Below are positions 8,748-17,300 of a stretch of DNA of 43,890 nucleotides, one piece after another. Origin of the DNA: Bacteroidota bacterium (GTDB taxonomy: Bacteria > Bacteroidota > Bacteroidia > 2-12-FULL-35-15); contig JAJTCJ010000006.1 of assembly GCA_021323165.1 (NCBI GenBank), positions 1 to 43,890 on the forward strand. Reading direction: 5' to 3'. The translations under genes were made by a program, and so were the position numbers. The stretch's first letter is position 1; the number at the start of each line of letters is the position of its first letter. The notes under the pieces were generated by a model. That model was not told where the DNA came from. It saw only the letters and a list, made by a program, of their open reading frames with translations, and searched no databases.

Positions 8748-10214
8748 TTAAAACAATTGCTTAATAAAGAAAGTTGAAAGCGTTACAAGTATAATTGCCA
8801 CAGTATCAAGTACCAATCCTGCTTTCAACATATCTTTTACTTTAAGCCTGTTACTACCAAAAACTATAGTATTTGGTGCGGTTGCTACAGGTAGCATAAA
8901 TCCGATTGATGCAGCCAGTGTTGCCGGGATCATCAGAACAAGCGGATGCACTCCCATTGTATGCTGAATAGCAATTAATATTGGCAGCATAAGCTGGATG
9001 CAGGCAACATTGGAAGCAAATTCGGAGATAATTGTTATTAGGATACACAAACCAAAGACAAGCAGATAAATATTTGTTGAAGAATCAAAATTTAGCTGCT
9101 GAGAAAACCATCCGCTTAAACCTGAGATCTCAAAACCTTTTGCCATCGCAAATCCTCCACCAAACAAAAGAACGATATCATAAGGAAGTTTAGTAACATC
9201 CTGCCATGTGATTATTGCTCTGCTCTTTTCTGATCTTGCAGGTATTAAAAATAGCAGCAATGCCATGAAGATGGCAACAGTACTGTCGCTGAGAAAAGTT
9301 TTATTTGAGAATAAATTGCTCCAGCCTTTGATCACAAACATTCCGAAATCAATATCTTCACGGGTAAACCAAAGTATTGCAGTAAGACAAAAAATGGCAG
9401 AAACAACTTTCTCTTCATATGTCATTTTACCCAATTGCTTATATGAATCCTGAAAATATTTTTTATCAATATTCAATTTAACATCCTTTTTAATGAACAT
9501 TTTTTTCAGAACTAAAAAGGAGATTAGTAAAAAAACGAGTGCTACCGGAAAACCAATAATGAACCATGATAAAAAATTCATGTCATGATTGTCAGGAAAT
9601 TTTTCAGCGTATTCTCTTAGAAAGATCATATTTGTTGGAGTTCCAACAAGTGTTGCCATCCCTCCTATTGTTGCTGAATATGCGAGTCCTATCAGTAATC
9701 CAGAAGCCATTTTATGAGAATGCTGTTCATCTTTAAAATGCTTTTCGATCTGAACTATTACAGCGAGGACTGCAGAGATTAGCATCATAACGGTTGCTGT
9801 ATTTGAGATCCACATTGAAAACAAGAATGAAGTAAGCATCACACCAAATAAAATTTTTGACGGGCTTGTACCTACGATCATTAAAATCCTTAAAGCTATT
9901 CTCTGATGAAGGTTCCATCGTTCTATCGCGAAAGCAATTATAAAACCACCTATAAATAAAAAGATGATCGGATCCATGTATTGAAAAGCTGTTGTTCTTG
10001 AATCTGCGATTCCCAGAAGAGGCATTAAAACAATTGGCAACAATGCAGTTACAGCCAGATGAACCACTTCAGTAAGCCACCACACAGCCATCCATACAGC
10101 CACACCGGCCATTCTTGTAGCCATTGGATTACCTGGTACAAGATCAAAACTTAAATATATTATTACTGCAAGCAAAGGCCCGAGCAGCAATTTTATATTT
10201 TTTGAATAATCCAT
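8748..10214 (-). CDS. SLC13/DASS family sodium-coupled anion transporter
   Basis: 488 residues, about 11-12 membrane helices, the usual size of divalent-anion:Na+ symporters (NaDC, VcINDY). The paired Na+/substrate motifs are visible: SNT at residues 137-139 (in SMWISNTATVMM) and SNV in the second half (in ISEFASNVACIQLMLPIL). The conserved re-entrant segments GTPTNMIF (191-198) and FMLPVATAPNTIVFGS also fit. Likely substrates are C4-dicarboxylates, citrate or sulfate; the sequence alone does not decide. It is transcribed away from the fmt operon from a 39-base divergent region holding promoter-like boxes on both strands. Confidence 0.88.
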   Translation of the reverse strand: MDYSKNIKLLLGPLLAVIIYLSFDLVPGNPMATRMAGVAVWMAVWWLTEVVHLAVTALLPIVLMPLLGIADSRTTAFQYMDPIIFLFIGGFIIAFAIERWNLHQRIALRILMIVGTSPSKILFGVMLTSFLFSMWISNTATVMMLISAVLAVIVQIEKHFKDEQHSHKMASGLLIGLAYSATIGGMATLVGTPTNMIFLREYAEKFPDNHDMNFLSWFIIGFPVALVFLLISFLVLKKMFIKKDVKLNIDKKYFQDSYKQLGKMTYEEKVVSAIFCLTAILWFTREDIDFGMFVIKGWSNLFSNKTFLSDSTVAIFMALLLFLIPARSEKSRAIITWQDVTKLPYDIVLLFGGGFAMAKGFEISGLSGWFSQQLNFDSSTNIYLLVFGLCILITIISEFASNVACIQLMLPILIAIQHTMGVHPLVLMIPATLAASIGFMLPVATAPNTIVFGSNRLKVKDMLKAGLVLDTVAIILVTLSTFFIKQLF

Positions 10215-10235
10215 TCGATTAAAAATTTAGTTTTG
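10201..10235 (+). promoter_or_regulatory. Putative promoter for the lipoprotein-fmt operon
   Basis: TTTG (10201-10204), a 23-base spacer and a perfect TAnnTTTG box, TAGTTTTG (10228-10235). Transcription would start about 12 bases before the ATG at 10254. The spacer is a little longer than the 19-21 typical of Bacteroidota. Confidence 0.5.
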
Positions 10236-10265
10236 CAAGTGTAAGACCCTGTTATGAAAAACAAA
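10236..10265 (-). promoter_or_regulatory. Putative promoter for the SLC13 transporter gene
   Basis: On the minus strand TTTG (10265-10262), an 18-base spacer and TACACTTG (10243-10236), one mismatch from the consensus. It abuts the plus-strand box at 10228-10235 with no base between them. Confidence 0.35.
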
Positions 10266-10595
10266 CATAAGCATATTCTTTCTACCTTTTTGTTTATGGC
10301 TTTCGCGATATCCATATCGTCCTGCAAAAGAAACATAACTCAGAATAACACTGAAGTGCAGGAAGTGAGAGACAGTTCGTATAAAGCTGCAAAAGTTATA
10401 AGTTACGCTGTAGATGGCTGCAGCTGGATGATCGAACTTGAAAATGGAAAAAAGCTTCAGCCGGATATTTTAAAAACAGAATTTCAAAAAGAAAATCTTC
10501 CTGTCTGGATAAAATATACTATAAAAAAAGGCGCTGTTGGAATTTGTATGGCAGGAACAATGATCAACTTAATAGATATTGAATTAAGAAAATGA
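10254..10595 (+). CDS. Small hypothetical lipoprotein
   Basis: A 113-residue protein with a lipoprotein signal: a Lys/His-rich start, the hydrophobic core FLFMAFAIS, then the lipobox-like ISSC with the modified Cys at about residue 24. The mature part (YAVDGCSWMIELENGKKLQPDIL) is small and strand-rich, with two more cysteines. It resembles small Bacteroidota lipoproteins of unknown function. Its stop overlaps the fmt start by 4 bases (ATGA at 10592-10595), so translation is probably coupled. A promoter-like sequence lies upstream. Confidence 0.7.
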   Translation: MKNKHKHILSTFLFMAFAISISSCKRNITQNNTEVQEVRDSSYKAAKVISYAVDGCSWMIELENGKKLQPDILKTEFQKENLPVWIKYTIKKGAVGICMAGTMINLIDIELRK

Positions 10596-11557
10596 GCGGA
10601 TTAAGAATTGTTTTTATGGGTACCCCTGAATTCGCGGTTGCCTCATTAGATATATTGGTACAAAACAATTACAATATTGTGGGAGTAATAACTGTTCCCG
10701 ATAAGCCCGCAGGCCGGGGACAACAACTTCAGCAATCTGCGATAAAAAAATATGCTCTTGAAAAAGGATTAAATATCCTTCAGCCTGAAAAACTAAAAGC
10801 AGAAGAATTCTTAAATGAACTTCGCTCTTTAAAAGCTGATCTTCAGATAGTAGTTGCTTTTCGAATGCTTCCTGAAGTAGTATGGAAAATGCCTCGCCTG
10901 GGAACATTTAATCTTCATGGCTCATTGCTTCCGCAATACAGAGGTGCTGCTCCGATTAACTGGGCTGTGATGAACGGAGATAAAGAAACAGGAGTCAGTA
11001 CCTTTTTTCTTCAGCATGAGATCGATACTGGAAAAATAATATTCCGCGAGAAGACAGTTATTGGTGATGATGAAAGCGCGGGAGAGATCCACGACAGGCT
11101 GATGATAATTGGTGCTTCACTGGTTTTAAAAACTGTTAAAGCTATCGAGAATAATAATTATCCTCAGACAGATCAATCAGAATTTATTGCAAAAGGCGAA
11201 CAGGAAAAGCATGCACCAAAAATATTCAAGGAAGATTGCAGGATCAACTGGCAGGATCCAATGAAAAAGATCCATGACCATATCCGCGGATTAAGTCCTT
11301 ATCCTGCGGCTTTCACTGAACTGATCTCTACGGATGATAAAACATATTCTATAAAGATCTTTAAAACAGAAACTGAAAGATCTGATCATACAGAAACCAT
11401 TGGTTCCGTTCACACCGATTCGAAGACCTATATTAAAGTGGCAGTAAAAGATGGTTTTATAAATATAACAGACCTTCAGCTTCCCGGTAAAAAACGCTTA
11501 GCCGTTAGTGAATTGCTTAGGGGATTTCAGCTTAATAACAGCTGGAAAGTCGCTTAA
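10592..11557 (+). CDS. fmt: Methionyl-tRNA formyltransferase
   Basis: 321 residues, the normal family length. The N-terminal formyltransferase domain starts with MGTPEFAVASLDILV (about residues 9-23). It contains the formyl-folate binding and catalytic segment HGSLLPQYRGAAPINWAVMN (about 110-129) and then EIDTGKI. The C-terminal OB-like tRNA-binding domain covers roughly 205-310 (RGLSPYPAAFTEL). The enzyme adds a formyl group to Met-tRNAfMet for translation initiation. The start overlaps the preceding lipoprotein gene by 4 bases. The usual partner def is not adjacent. No clear terminator follows; a weak inverted repeat is at 11591-11637. Confidence 0.96.
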   Translation: MSGLRIVFMGTPEFAVASLDILVQNNYNIVGVITVPDKPAGRGQQLQQSAIKKYALEKGLNILQPEKLKAEEFLNELRSLKADLQIVVAFRMLPEVVWKMPRLGTFNLHGSLLPQYRGAAPINWAVMNGDKETGVSTFFLQHEIDTGKIIFREKTVIGDDESAGEIHDRLMIIGASLVLKTVKAIENNNYPQTDQSEFIAKGEQEKHAPKIFKEDCRINWQDPMKKIHDHIRGLSPYPAAFTELISTDDKTYSIKIFKTETERSDHTETIGSVHTDSKTYIKVAVKDGFINITDLQLPGKKRLAVSELLRGFQLNNSWKVA

Positions 11558-11590
11558 ACAAAGGATGTTCTCCAATTAAAAATTTATCCA

Positions 11591-11637
11591 TTATAGTGTA
11601 TATTCCAGAGGCCCAATGCCCTGTAATGGCACTATAA
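11591..11637. repeat. Imperfect inverted repeat in the fmt-HU gap
   Basis: The arms TTATAGTG (11591-11598) and CACTATAA (11630-11637) are perfect complements. Inside them a second short stem can form: CAG-A-GGC / GCC-CTG with a CCAAT loop. No T run follows, so it is a poor terminator. It could be a processing site, an operator or chance. Confidence 0.3.
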
Positions 11638-11750
11638 ATATTGGTTCAAAGCAGAGTTTTCCTGAAACATAACTATATATGCCCTTTCAGACGCAGTTAT
11701 TAACAAAAAGGCGATTTATCAACAATATAGCACTTTTTTACACGGAACTG

Positions 11751-11780
11751 TTGCATGGTATGCTATTCCGAGTAATTTTG
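11751..11780 (+). promoter_or_regulatory. Promoter of the HU gene
   Basis: TTG (11751-11753), a 19-base spacer and a perfect TAATTTTG box (11773-11780) in the Bacteroidota arrangement. The leader to the ATG at 11831 would be about 45 bases and AT-rich. Confidence 0.65.
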
Positions 11781-11830
11781 TTCCTGTTCAAGTAAAAATA
11801 ATTAATGTTTAACCCTTAAAAACTAATCAA

Positions 11831-12106
11831 ATGAACAAAGCAGAATTAGTTGATGCTATCGCAGCAGAAACAAAATTGACTAAAGCTGATGCACAGCGTG
11901 CATTAGATGCATTCGTTAACGCTACAACAAAAGCACTTAAAAAAGGTGACAGAGTTGCGTTAGTAGGTTTCGGATCTTTCTCTATCTCTAAAAGAGCTGC
12001 AAGAACTGGTCGTAACCCACAAACTGGTAAGGCTATTAAAATCGCTGCTAAAAAAGTAGCTAAATTTAAAGCTGGTGCTGAGTTAGCTAAAACAGTTAAC
12101 AAATAG
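11831..12106 (+). CDS. hup: HU family DNA-binding protein
   Basis: A 91-residue, lysine-rich nucleoid protein covering the whole HU fold: helical dimerisation part [20 protein letters not shown]; the signature [19 protein letters not shown] at about residues 44-62, with the GRNPQTG DNA-binding arm; and the closing [19 protein letters not shown] bends and compacts DNA as a dimer. The gene stands alone with its own promoter (11751-11780) and a strong terminator (12125-12156), as expected for a highly expressed protein. Confidence 0.96.
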   Translation: MNKAELVDAIAAETKLTKADAQRALDAFVNATTKALKKGDRVALVGFGSFSISKRAARTGRNPQTGKAIKIAAKKVAKFKAGAELAKTVNK

Positions 12107-12124
12107 TCAGACGACAAATTGTAT

Positions 12125-12156
12125 AAAAGAGTCCTGTAGAAATACGGGACTTTTTT
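12125..12156. terminator. Strong terminator after the HU gene
   Basis: A 14-bp stem with two G-U pairs, closed by a GAAA tetraloop (12139-12142), ends in a T run. The A-rich 5' arm means it can also serve the convergent gene ending at 12175. Confidence 0.9.
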
Positions 12157-12174
12157 ATTTATATAAGTTCCAAT

Positions 12175-13845
12175 CTAATTAACGACAACCTTTTTAACAC
12201 TTCTTAAATCATCCGAAATCACTTCCACAAAATAAATACCTTTCCTCTGTTTCGTAAAATCAATTATTTTTTGCTGCAAGTTAAAATCAAGAGAAGTATA
12301 AATTATCTGGCCTAATTGGTTCTTTACAGAGATCTTTAGCTGTGGAGGATCATCTGATAAATTAGTAATAACGATAAAGCCTCCTGTGGGATTTGGATAG
12401 ATTAAAAATTGATTCTCTGAATTCATTTCAGAAATACCAATCACTTGTTCATCTTTTAACTTTATAATAAATCCATTATTCCCATAATCATCATTATCTG
12501 AATCGTCAATTATAAAACCATCAAATAAGATATCATTGTTATATGTACCTGTTAAATAGATGTTTTCAGTATTATCAGAAATAATTGAACTGCAACTGGC
12601 AAAACTGTAATTAAGATTTGATGTTGATTGCTTGAACCATTTGAACTGTCCGGAGTAATCATATTTAACAATATATATATCACTTCGTAAACCCGACTGT
12701 CCACTGACTGTATATTCATTACCATTAACATTAATTTTTGCTCCAAAAGTGCCGGATATATATAATCCATTTTGATCAATAGTCAAACCACCAACAAAAA
12801 CTTCGCTCAAACTGCTTCCATCTCTAACCCAATTTAAGTTTCCTTCGTTGTCATACTTCGCTAAAAAATAACTACCGAAATCACCGGTAATTATTTGTTG
12901 ATTTGTATTTTCTCCAAAAGTGGCAGTTCCAAGCATCCGGCCTGCAACATAACAGTTTCCGTTATCCTCTGTAACCACTTTTCTTCCCGAATCAGTGTTA
13001 TCACCGCCTGCTCCTTTAGCCCAGATAAGATTTCCGTTATTATGATATTTGGCAATAAACATGTCTTCCGTAATATAACCGAGTGAATCTATATGACTGC
13101 TAATGCCTCCAAAAGCAGTACCTCTAAAATATCCTGTAACATATAGCTCACCGAAAGCACTCAAAGACAAAGAACAGGCATCAGCATTGAAATCTGTATT
13201 GGATTGTTTAACCCACAAACAAGCACCAGTATTATCGTATTTCGCAATAAACATGTCTGAATTGTATGGATTTGAAACTAATGTATAGTTCCCAAAATGA
13301 GCAGTGTGAGTAATATTACCTGCTATATAAATATAACCATCACCATCAATGCATATATCATTGATAATTTCATATCCGCTTCCACTTCCGATTTGTTTTA
13401 CCCAGATAAAATTACCATTTGTGTCAAACCTCATTATATAACTATTATTGACACCCTGTAAGGTATCGTTACTATAAGGAGAAGCTGTCATCATAGAATT
13501 GTAGTATCCGAACAAATACAAATAACCGTCTTTGTCGACTTTACATCCCTTCACCATTGAGTCTATTTTTTTTATCCAAAGAACAATACCCAAAGGATTT
13601 AATTTTGCGATATAACTCTGAAAATAGGATGAATAAAGATTGGTATCCGCAAAAGAAAGAGTATCATGATATGATCCACTGATATAAATATTTCCTGAAA
13701 GGTCTGTTTGAACACTATTAATTTGATTACTTGCCGGGCCCGATCCGGACTTTATCCAATCAACCGTTTGAGAAAAAGATAGTAACGAAAGTAAAAGCAG
13801 TGCCGTCACAGTCCAAAACTTCACCTTTATTAAATTGAATATCAT
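12175..13845 (-). CDS. Secreted beta-propeller (SBBP-type) protein with type A T9SS sorting domain
   Basis: 556 residues. A signal peptide ends at SFSQ (about residue 26). The body (about 28-460) is built of roughly 50-60-residue repeats of the SBBP type, with recurring elements such as GNIYISGSYHDTLSF, GYIYIAGNITHTAHFG, ELYVTGYFRGTA and FIAKYDNTGACLWVKQ; these should fold as a beta-propeller. The last 80 residues are a type A C-terminal sorting domain (FLIYPNPTGG, KNQLGQIIYTS, KGIYFVEVI, KKVVVN). The protein is therefore expected on the surface or outside the cell. No catalytic residues are recognised. It stands alone on the minus strand and shares the terminator region with HU. Confidence 0.85.
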   Translation of the reverse strand: MIFNLIKVKFWTVTALLLLSLLSFSQTVDWIKSGSGPASNQINSVQTDLSGNIYISGSYHDTLSFADTNLYSSYFQSYIAKLNPLGIVLWIKKIDSMVKGCKVDKDGYLYLFGYYNSMMTASPYSNDTLQGVNNSYIMRFDTNGNFIWVKQIGSGSGYEIINDICIDGDGYIYIAGNITHTAHFGNYTLVSNPYNSDMFIAKYDNTGACLWVKQSNTDFNADACSLSLSAFGELYVTGYFRGTAFGGISSHIDSLGYITEDMFIAKYHNNGNLIWAKGAGGDNTDSGRKVVTEDNGNCYVAGRMLGTATFGENTNQQIITGDFGSYFLAKYDNEGNLNWVRDGSSLSEVFVGGLTIDQNGLYISGTFGAKINVNGNEYTVSGQSGLRSDIYIVKYDYSGQFKWFKQSTSNLNYSFASCSSIISDNTENIYLTGTYNNDILFDGFIIDDSDNDDYGNNGFIIKLKDEQVIGISEMNSENQFLIYPNPTGGFIVITNLSDDPPQLKISVKNQLGQIIYTSLDFNLQQKIIDFTKQRKGIYFVEVISDDLRSVKKVVVN

Positions 13846-13950
13846 TGATATGTTGTTTTAAATCAAGGTGTAAAAATTTAAGCCAGCCAGTTCTCATGTT
13901 TTAATCTTATGAGAAAAGACTAGATTATTTGTTTTAATCGACCGAAATGC

Positions 13951-13982
13951 TTGTTTTATATCCAAAAATTATTATATTTTTG
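13951..13982 (+). promoter_or_regulatory. Promoter of the giant-protein operon
   Basis: TTG (13951-13953), a 21-base spacer, then a perfect TAnnTTTG box, TATTTTTG (13975-13982), about 20 bases before the ATG at 14003. The 10-mer TAATCGACCG lies just upstream (13935-13944) and recurs before the GH-A hydrolase gene. Confidence 0.6.
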
Positions 13983-14002
13983 TAAGGACTAAACAACAAC
14001 GC

Positions 14003-14371
14003 ATGAAACCTACATTTCAAACAATGCTTCTTGCATTTGTTTTGCTATTTTCCAGTTCCTTAAACGCCCAGCAAAAAAAAACAACAAAGGATATCAAAAA
14101 GATTTTTTTTTACTCTTTTGAAAATCTAACATCCACCGCACAGGTACAAACCCTTGAACAAAATGTGCTTTTTATAAATGGCGTTACAGAGGTTAAATCT
14201 AATTATGATTTGGATAAACGAAAAGGCCAGATCATTGTTGTGGTTATTGAAAGAGCAAAAATATCCGAAGGCGATCCTCAATTCAGTCTCGTTAGCTTAA
14301 AAAGCGCTATAGTCAAATCACATCTCACTCCACTTGAGGTGATTGAAGAAGATACTGTAATAGAAAACTAA
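14003..14371 (+). CDS. Small exported protein, possible HMA-like ferredoxin fold
   Basis: 122 residues, with a signal peptide ending at LNAQ (about residue 22). The mature part has a beta-alpha-beta-beta-alpha-beta order: IKKIFFYSF; the helix around AQVQTLEQNVLFI; NGVTEVKSNYDL; GQIIVVVIE; the helix LVSLKSAIVKS; then LTPLEVIEE. This order and the NGVTEVK turn recall heavy-metal-associated (HMA) domains, but the metal-binding CxxC is missing, and the mature protein has no cysteine at all. It lies 10 bases upstream of the giant repeat-protein gene, so the two are an operon, and it might assist that protein in the periplasm. Function unknown. Confidence 0.65.
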   Translation: MKPTFQTMLLAFVLLFSSSLNAQQKKTTKDIKKIFFYSFENLTSTAQVQTLEQNVLFINGVTEVKSNYDLDKRKGQIIVVVIERAKISEGDPQFSLVSLKSAIVKSHLTPLEVIEEDTVIEN

Positions 14372-14381
14372 TAATTACTCT

Positions 14382-17300
14382 ATGAAACACATAAAATATC
14401 TGATCCTTTTATTAGGGATCATTTCAAATACTTTTGCGTTTGCTCAAGACAACATTTGCGGTTCTGCTGTTTTATTAAGTGTTTCAGCAACCTGCACTCC
14501 TTCCAGCGGAACTACAGCAGGTGCAACACAAAGCTTTGCCGGTTGTTCCGGAAATGCAGATGATGATGTGTGGTATAAATTTGTGGCCACAGGAACAAGT
14601 CATTTGATCACTGTGGCCCCCTCTGCCAGTTTTGATCCTGTGATACAATTATATTCAGGTACATGTTTAGGGCCTCCAACATCTATTGTTTGTATGGATC
14701 TTGCCCCTAATGGCATAACGGAAAACATTTATGCAACCGGACTCACTGCCGGAGTTACTTATTTGATAAGGGTTTATCACTATGGAGCCGGTGGCGGATC
14801 GAACACATTTACAATTTGTATCACTAATCCTCCTCCAGCTCCGGCTAATAATTTTTGTACAAATGCCATCAATTTAAATGTTACTTCAAGCTGTACAGCA
14901 ACAAATGGTACTTCTTTCGGAGCAACCATGTCCCAGGCAGGATGTGTCGGAACAGCTGATGATGATGTATGGTATTCTTTTACTGCAACTAATTCTGTTC
15001 AAACGATAACTGTCAATCCATCAAGCTATATGGATGTTGTTGTAGAACTGTTTTCTGGTATTTGCGGTGCTTTAACTTCACTGGACTGTATGAACAGCAC
15101 TGCATTGAATGGAAATGAAGTTATTACTGCAACGGGACTTAATTTCGGATCGGTATATTACATTAGAGTTTATGATGCCGGAACTATGACGGCTGGCGCA
15201 CCTTTTACAATATGTGTCACCGGAACAGCCTTAACAACACCAGCAAATGATGAACCATGCAACGCAACTGCACTTCCTAATGTAACATCTGCCTGTAATT
15301 TTTTAAATTTTACTACAACCGGAGCCACAACTACATCCAGCGCTCCTGTTCCGACTTCATGTACAGGTGATTCCAATCCATTTACAGGCGGCTTCACAAC
15401 CGGCAGCCATGATGTGTGGTTTACCATAACAATACCTGCAAGCGGCAATATTTACATTACTCCAAAGCCTGACTATGGGATCAGTGACGGAGTTATGGCT
15501 TTGTATTCAGGTACTTGCAGTTCACTGGTTCAAATAGACTGTTCTGATGACAATAATTATCCCGGTACCTCAAACGATTTAAAACCATATATAGCAGCAA
15601 CTGGTTTAACACCTGGATCAATTGTCTATTTGAGGTATTGGGGAACGGCAACAACTTCAGGTGATTTTGGATTATGTGTGTCATCCCCGACCAATGATGA
15701 ATGTTCGAACGCTCTGTATATTTGTGACCTTAACGGTTATAGCGCATCTACCAGTGCTGCATACACGGCCGACAGGCCTTCAAATATGGCAGGTAATGCT
15801 GAAGATACCACAACATATGTTTATACTGCAGGTACAAATTCGGGTGGAATTTTTGGACAAGGAGGTGCCTGGGGAACAGGCTCAAGTGCATATGATGTTC
15901 AAATCAACAATAATTCCTGGATAAAATTTACTGCATCCGCTACAACTGCAACTTTGGGTGTAACCGTTAGTGATTGCTGGGATGATCAAGGCATTCAAAT
16001 GCAAATATTTGCCGGAACAAATTGTTCAAACTTTACTCCTGTTTCAAATTTCGAGGAAAGCGATACTGCATTTTCAATCACTGCTGTAGGATTAACTGTT
16101 GGTCAAACATATTATTTAATGGTTGATGGTTTTTCAGGAGATGTATGCAATTATGTTATTACTGCTCAGTCGGGAGTATTGTTTCCTGCAATAGTTGCTG
16201 TCCCAGGTACTATTTGTGCAGGAGCATCCACCGTTTTAACAGCGCCTTCCGGTGCCACCAGTTATTTGTGGTCTCCGGGTGGATCTACTGCACAATCAAT
16301 TACAGTATCTCCGACAACTACTACTACCTATACTTGTGTGGCAGGTGGTGTTTGCGGATATACTCAAACGCTTACAAAAACAGTGACAGTAAATCCTTTA
16401 CCAACTGTTGCGATCAATTCAGGAAATCCTGTAAGTGTATGTAATAATTCAAGTGTAACACTTTCTGCTTCAGGTGCCACTTCATATTCCTGGAGCACCG
16501 GCTCAACTGCATCAAATATAAGTGTAAGTCCGACATCAGCGACTACTTATACCGTTACAGGAACCAGTTCCAACGGATGTACAGCAAGCATCACAGCCAA
16601 TGTAAGTGTACTTTCACAACCAACGATCACAGTTAATTCAACAAGTGTTTGTGCAGGACAATCTGCTGTTCTTACTTCAGGTGGAGGTTCAACAACATCT
16701 TCTTATTCCTGGAGTACCGGCACTTCCGGAACAAATACCATTACTGTTTCGCCTTCTTCAGCAACAAATTATACAGTAACGGGAACAGGCGCAAATGGTT
16801 GTACAAATACAGCTGTTGCTTCGGTGAGTGTAAATACTCTTCCTAATATTAGCGTAAATTCTTCGTCAATTTGTAATGGACAAACTGCAACCTTGAACTC
16901 GGCAGGAGCATCTTCAACAACAAACTATAGCTGGAGTACCGGAACCTCAGGAATAAATTCAATTAACGTTTCACCAACATCTGCAACCAGTTATACTGTT
17001 ACCGGAACAGGCGCTAATGGCTGTTCCAATACTGCTGTTGCTAATGTCACGGTTAATTCCTTACCTACTATTACTGTAAACTCTCCTTCTATATGCAGCG
17101 GGCAATCCGCTACACTCACTTCAGGTGGGGCTGCTTCAGCAACAAGCTATGTCTGGAGTACGGGAACGAATAATACAAATACTATAACGGTTTCTCCTTC
17201 ATCACTTACAAGCTACACCGTAACCGGTACTGCAGCAAACAGCTGTACAAACACGGCTGTGGCAACAGTTACAGTTAATGCATTGCCTATAATAAGTGTG

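Noticed and set aside
11827..12117. A 96-codon open frame opposite the HU gene
   Set aside because: It mirrors the HU codons on the other strand, has no start signal or domain, and HU is certain.
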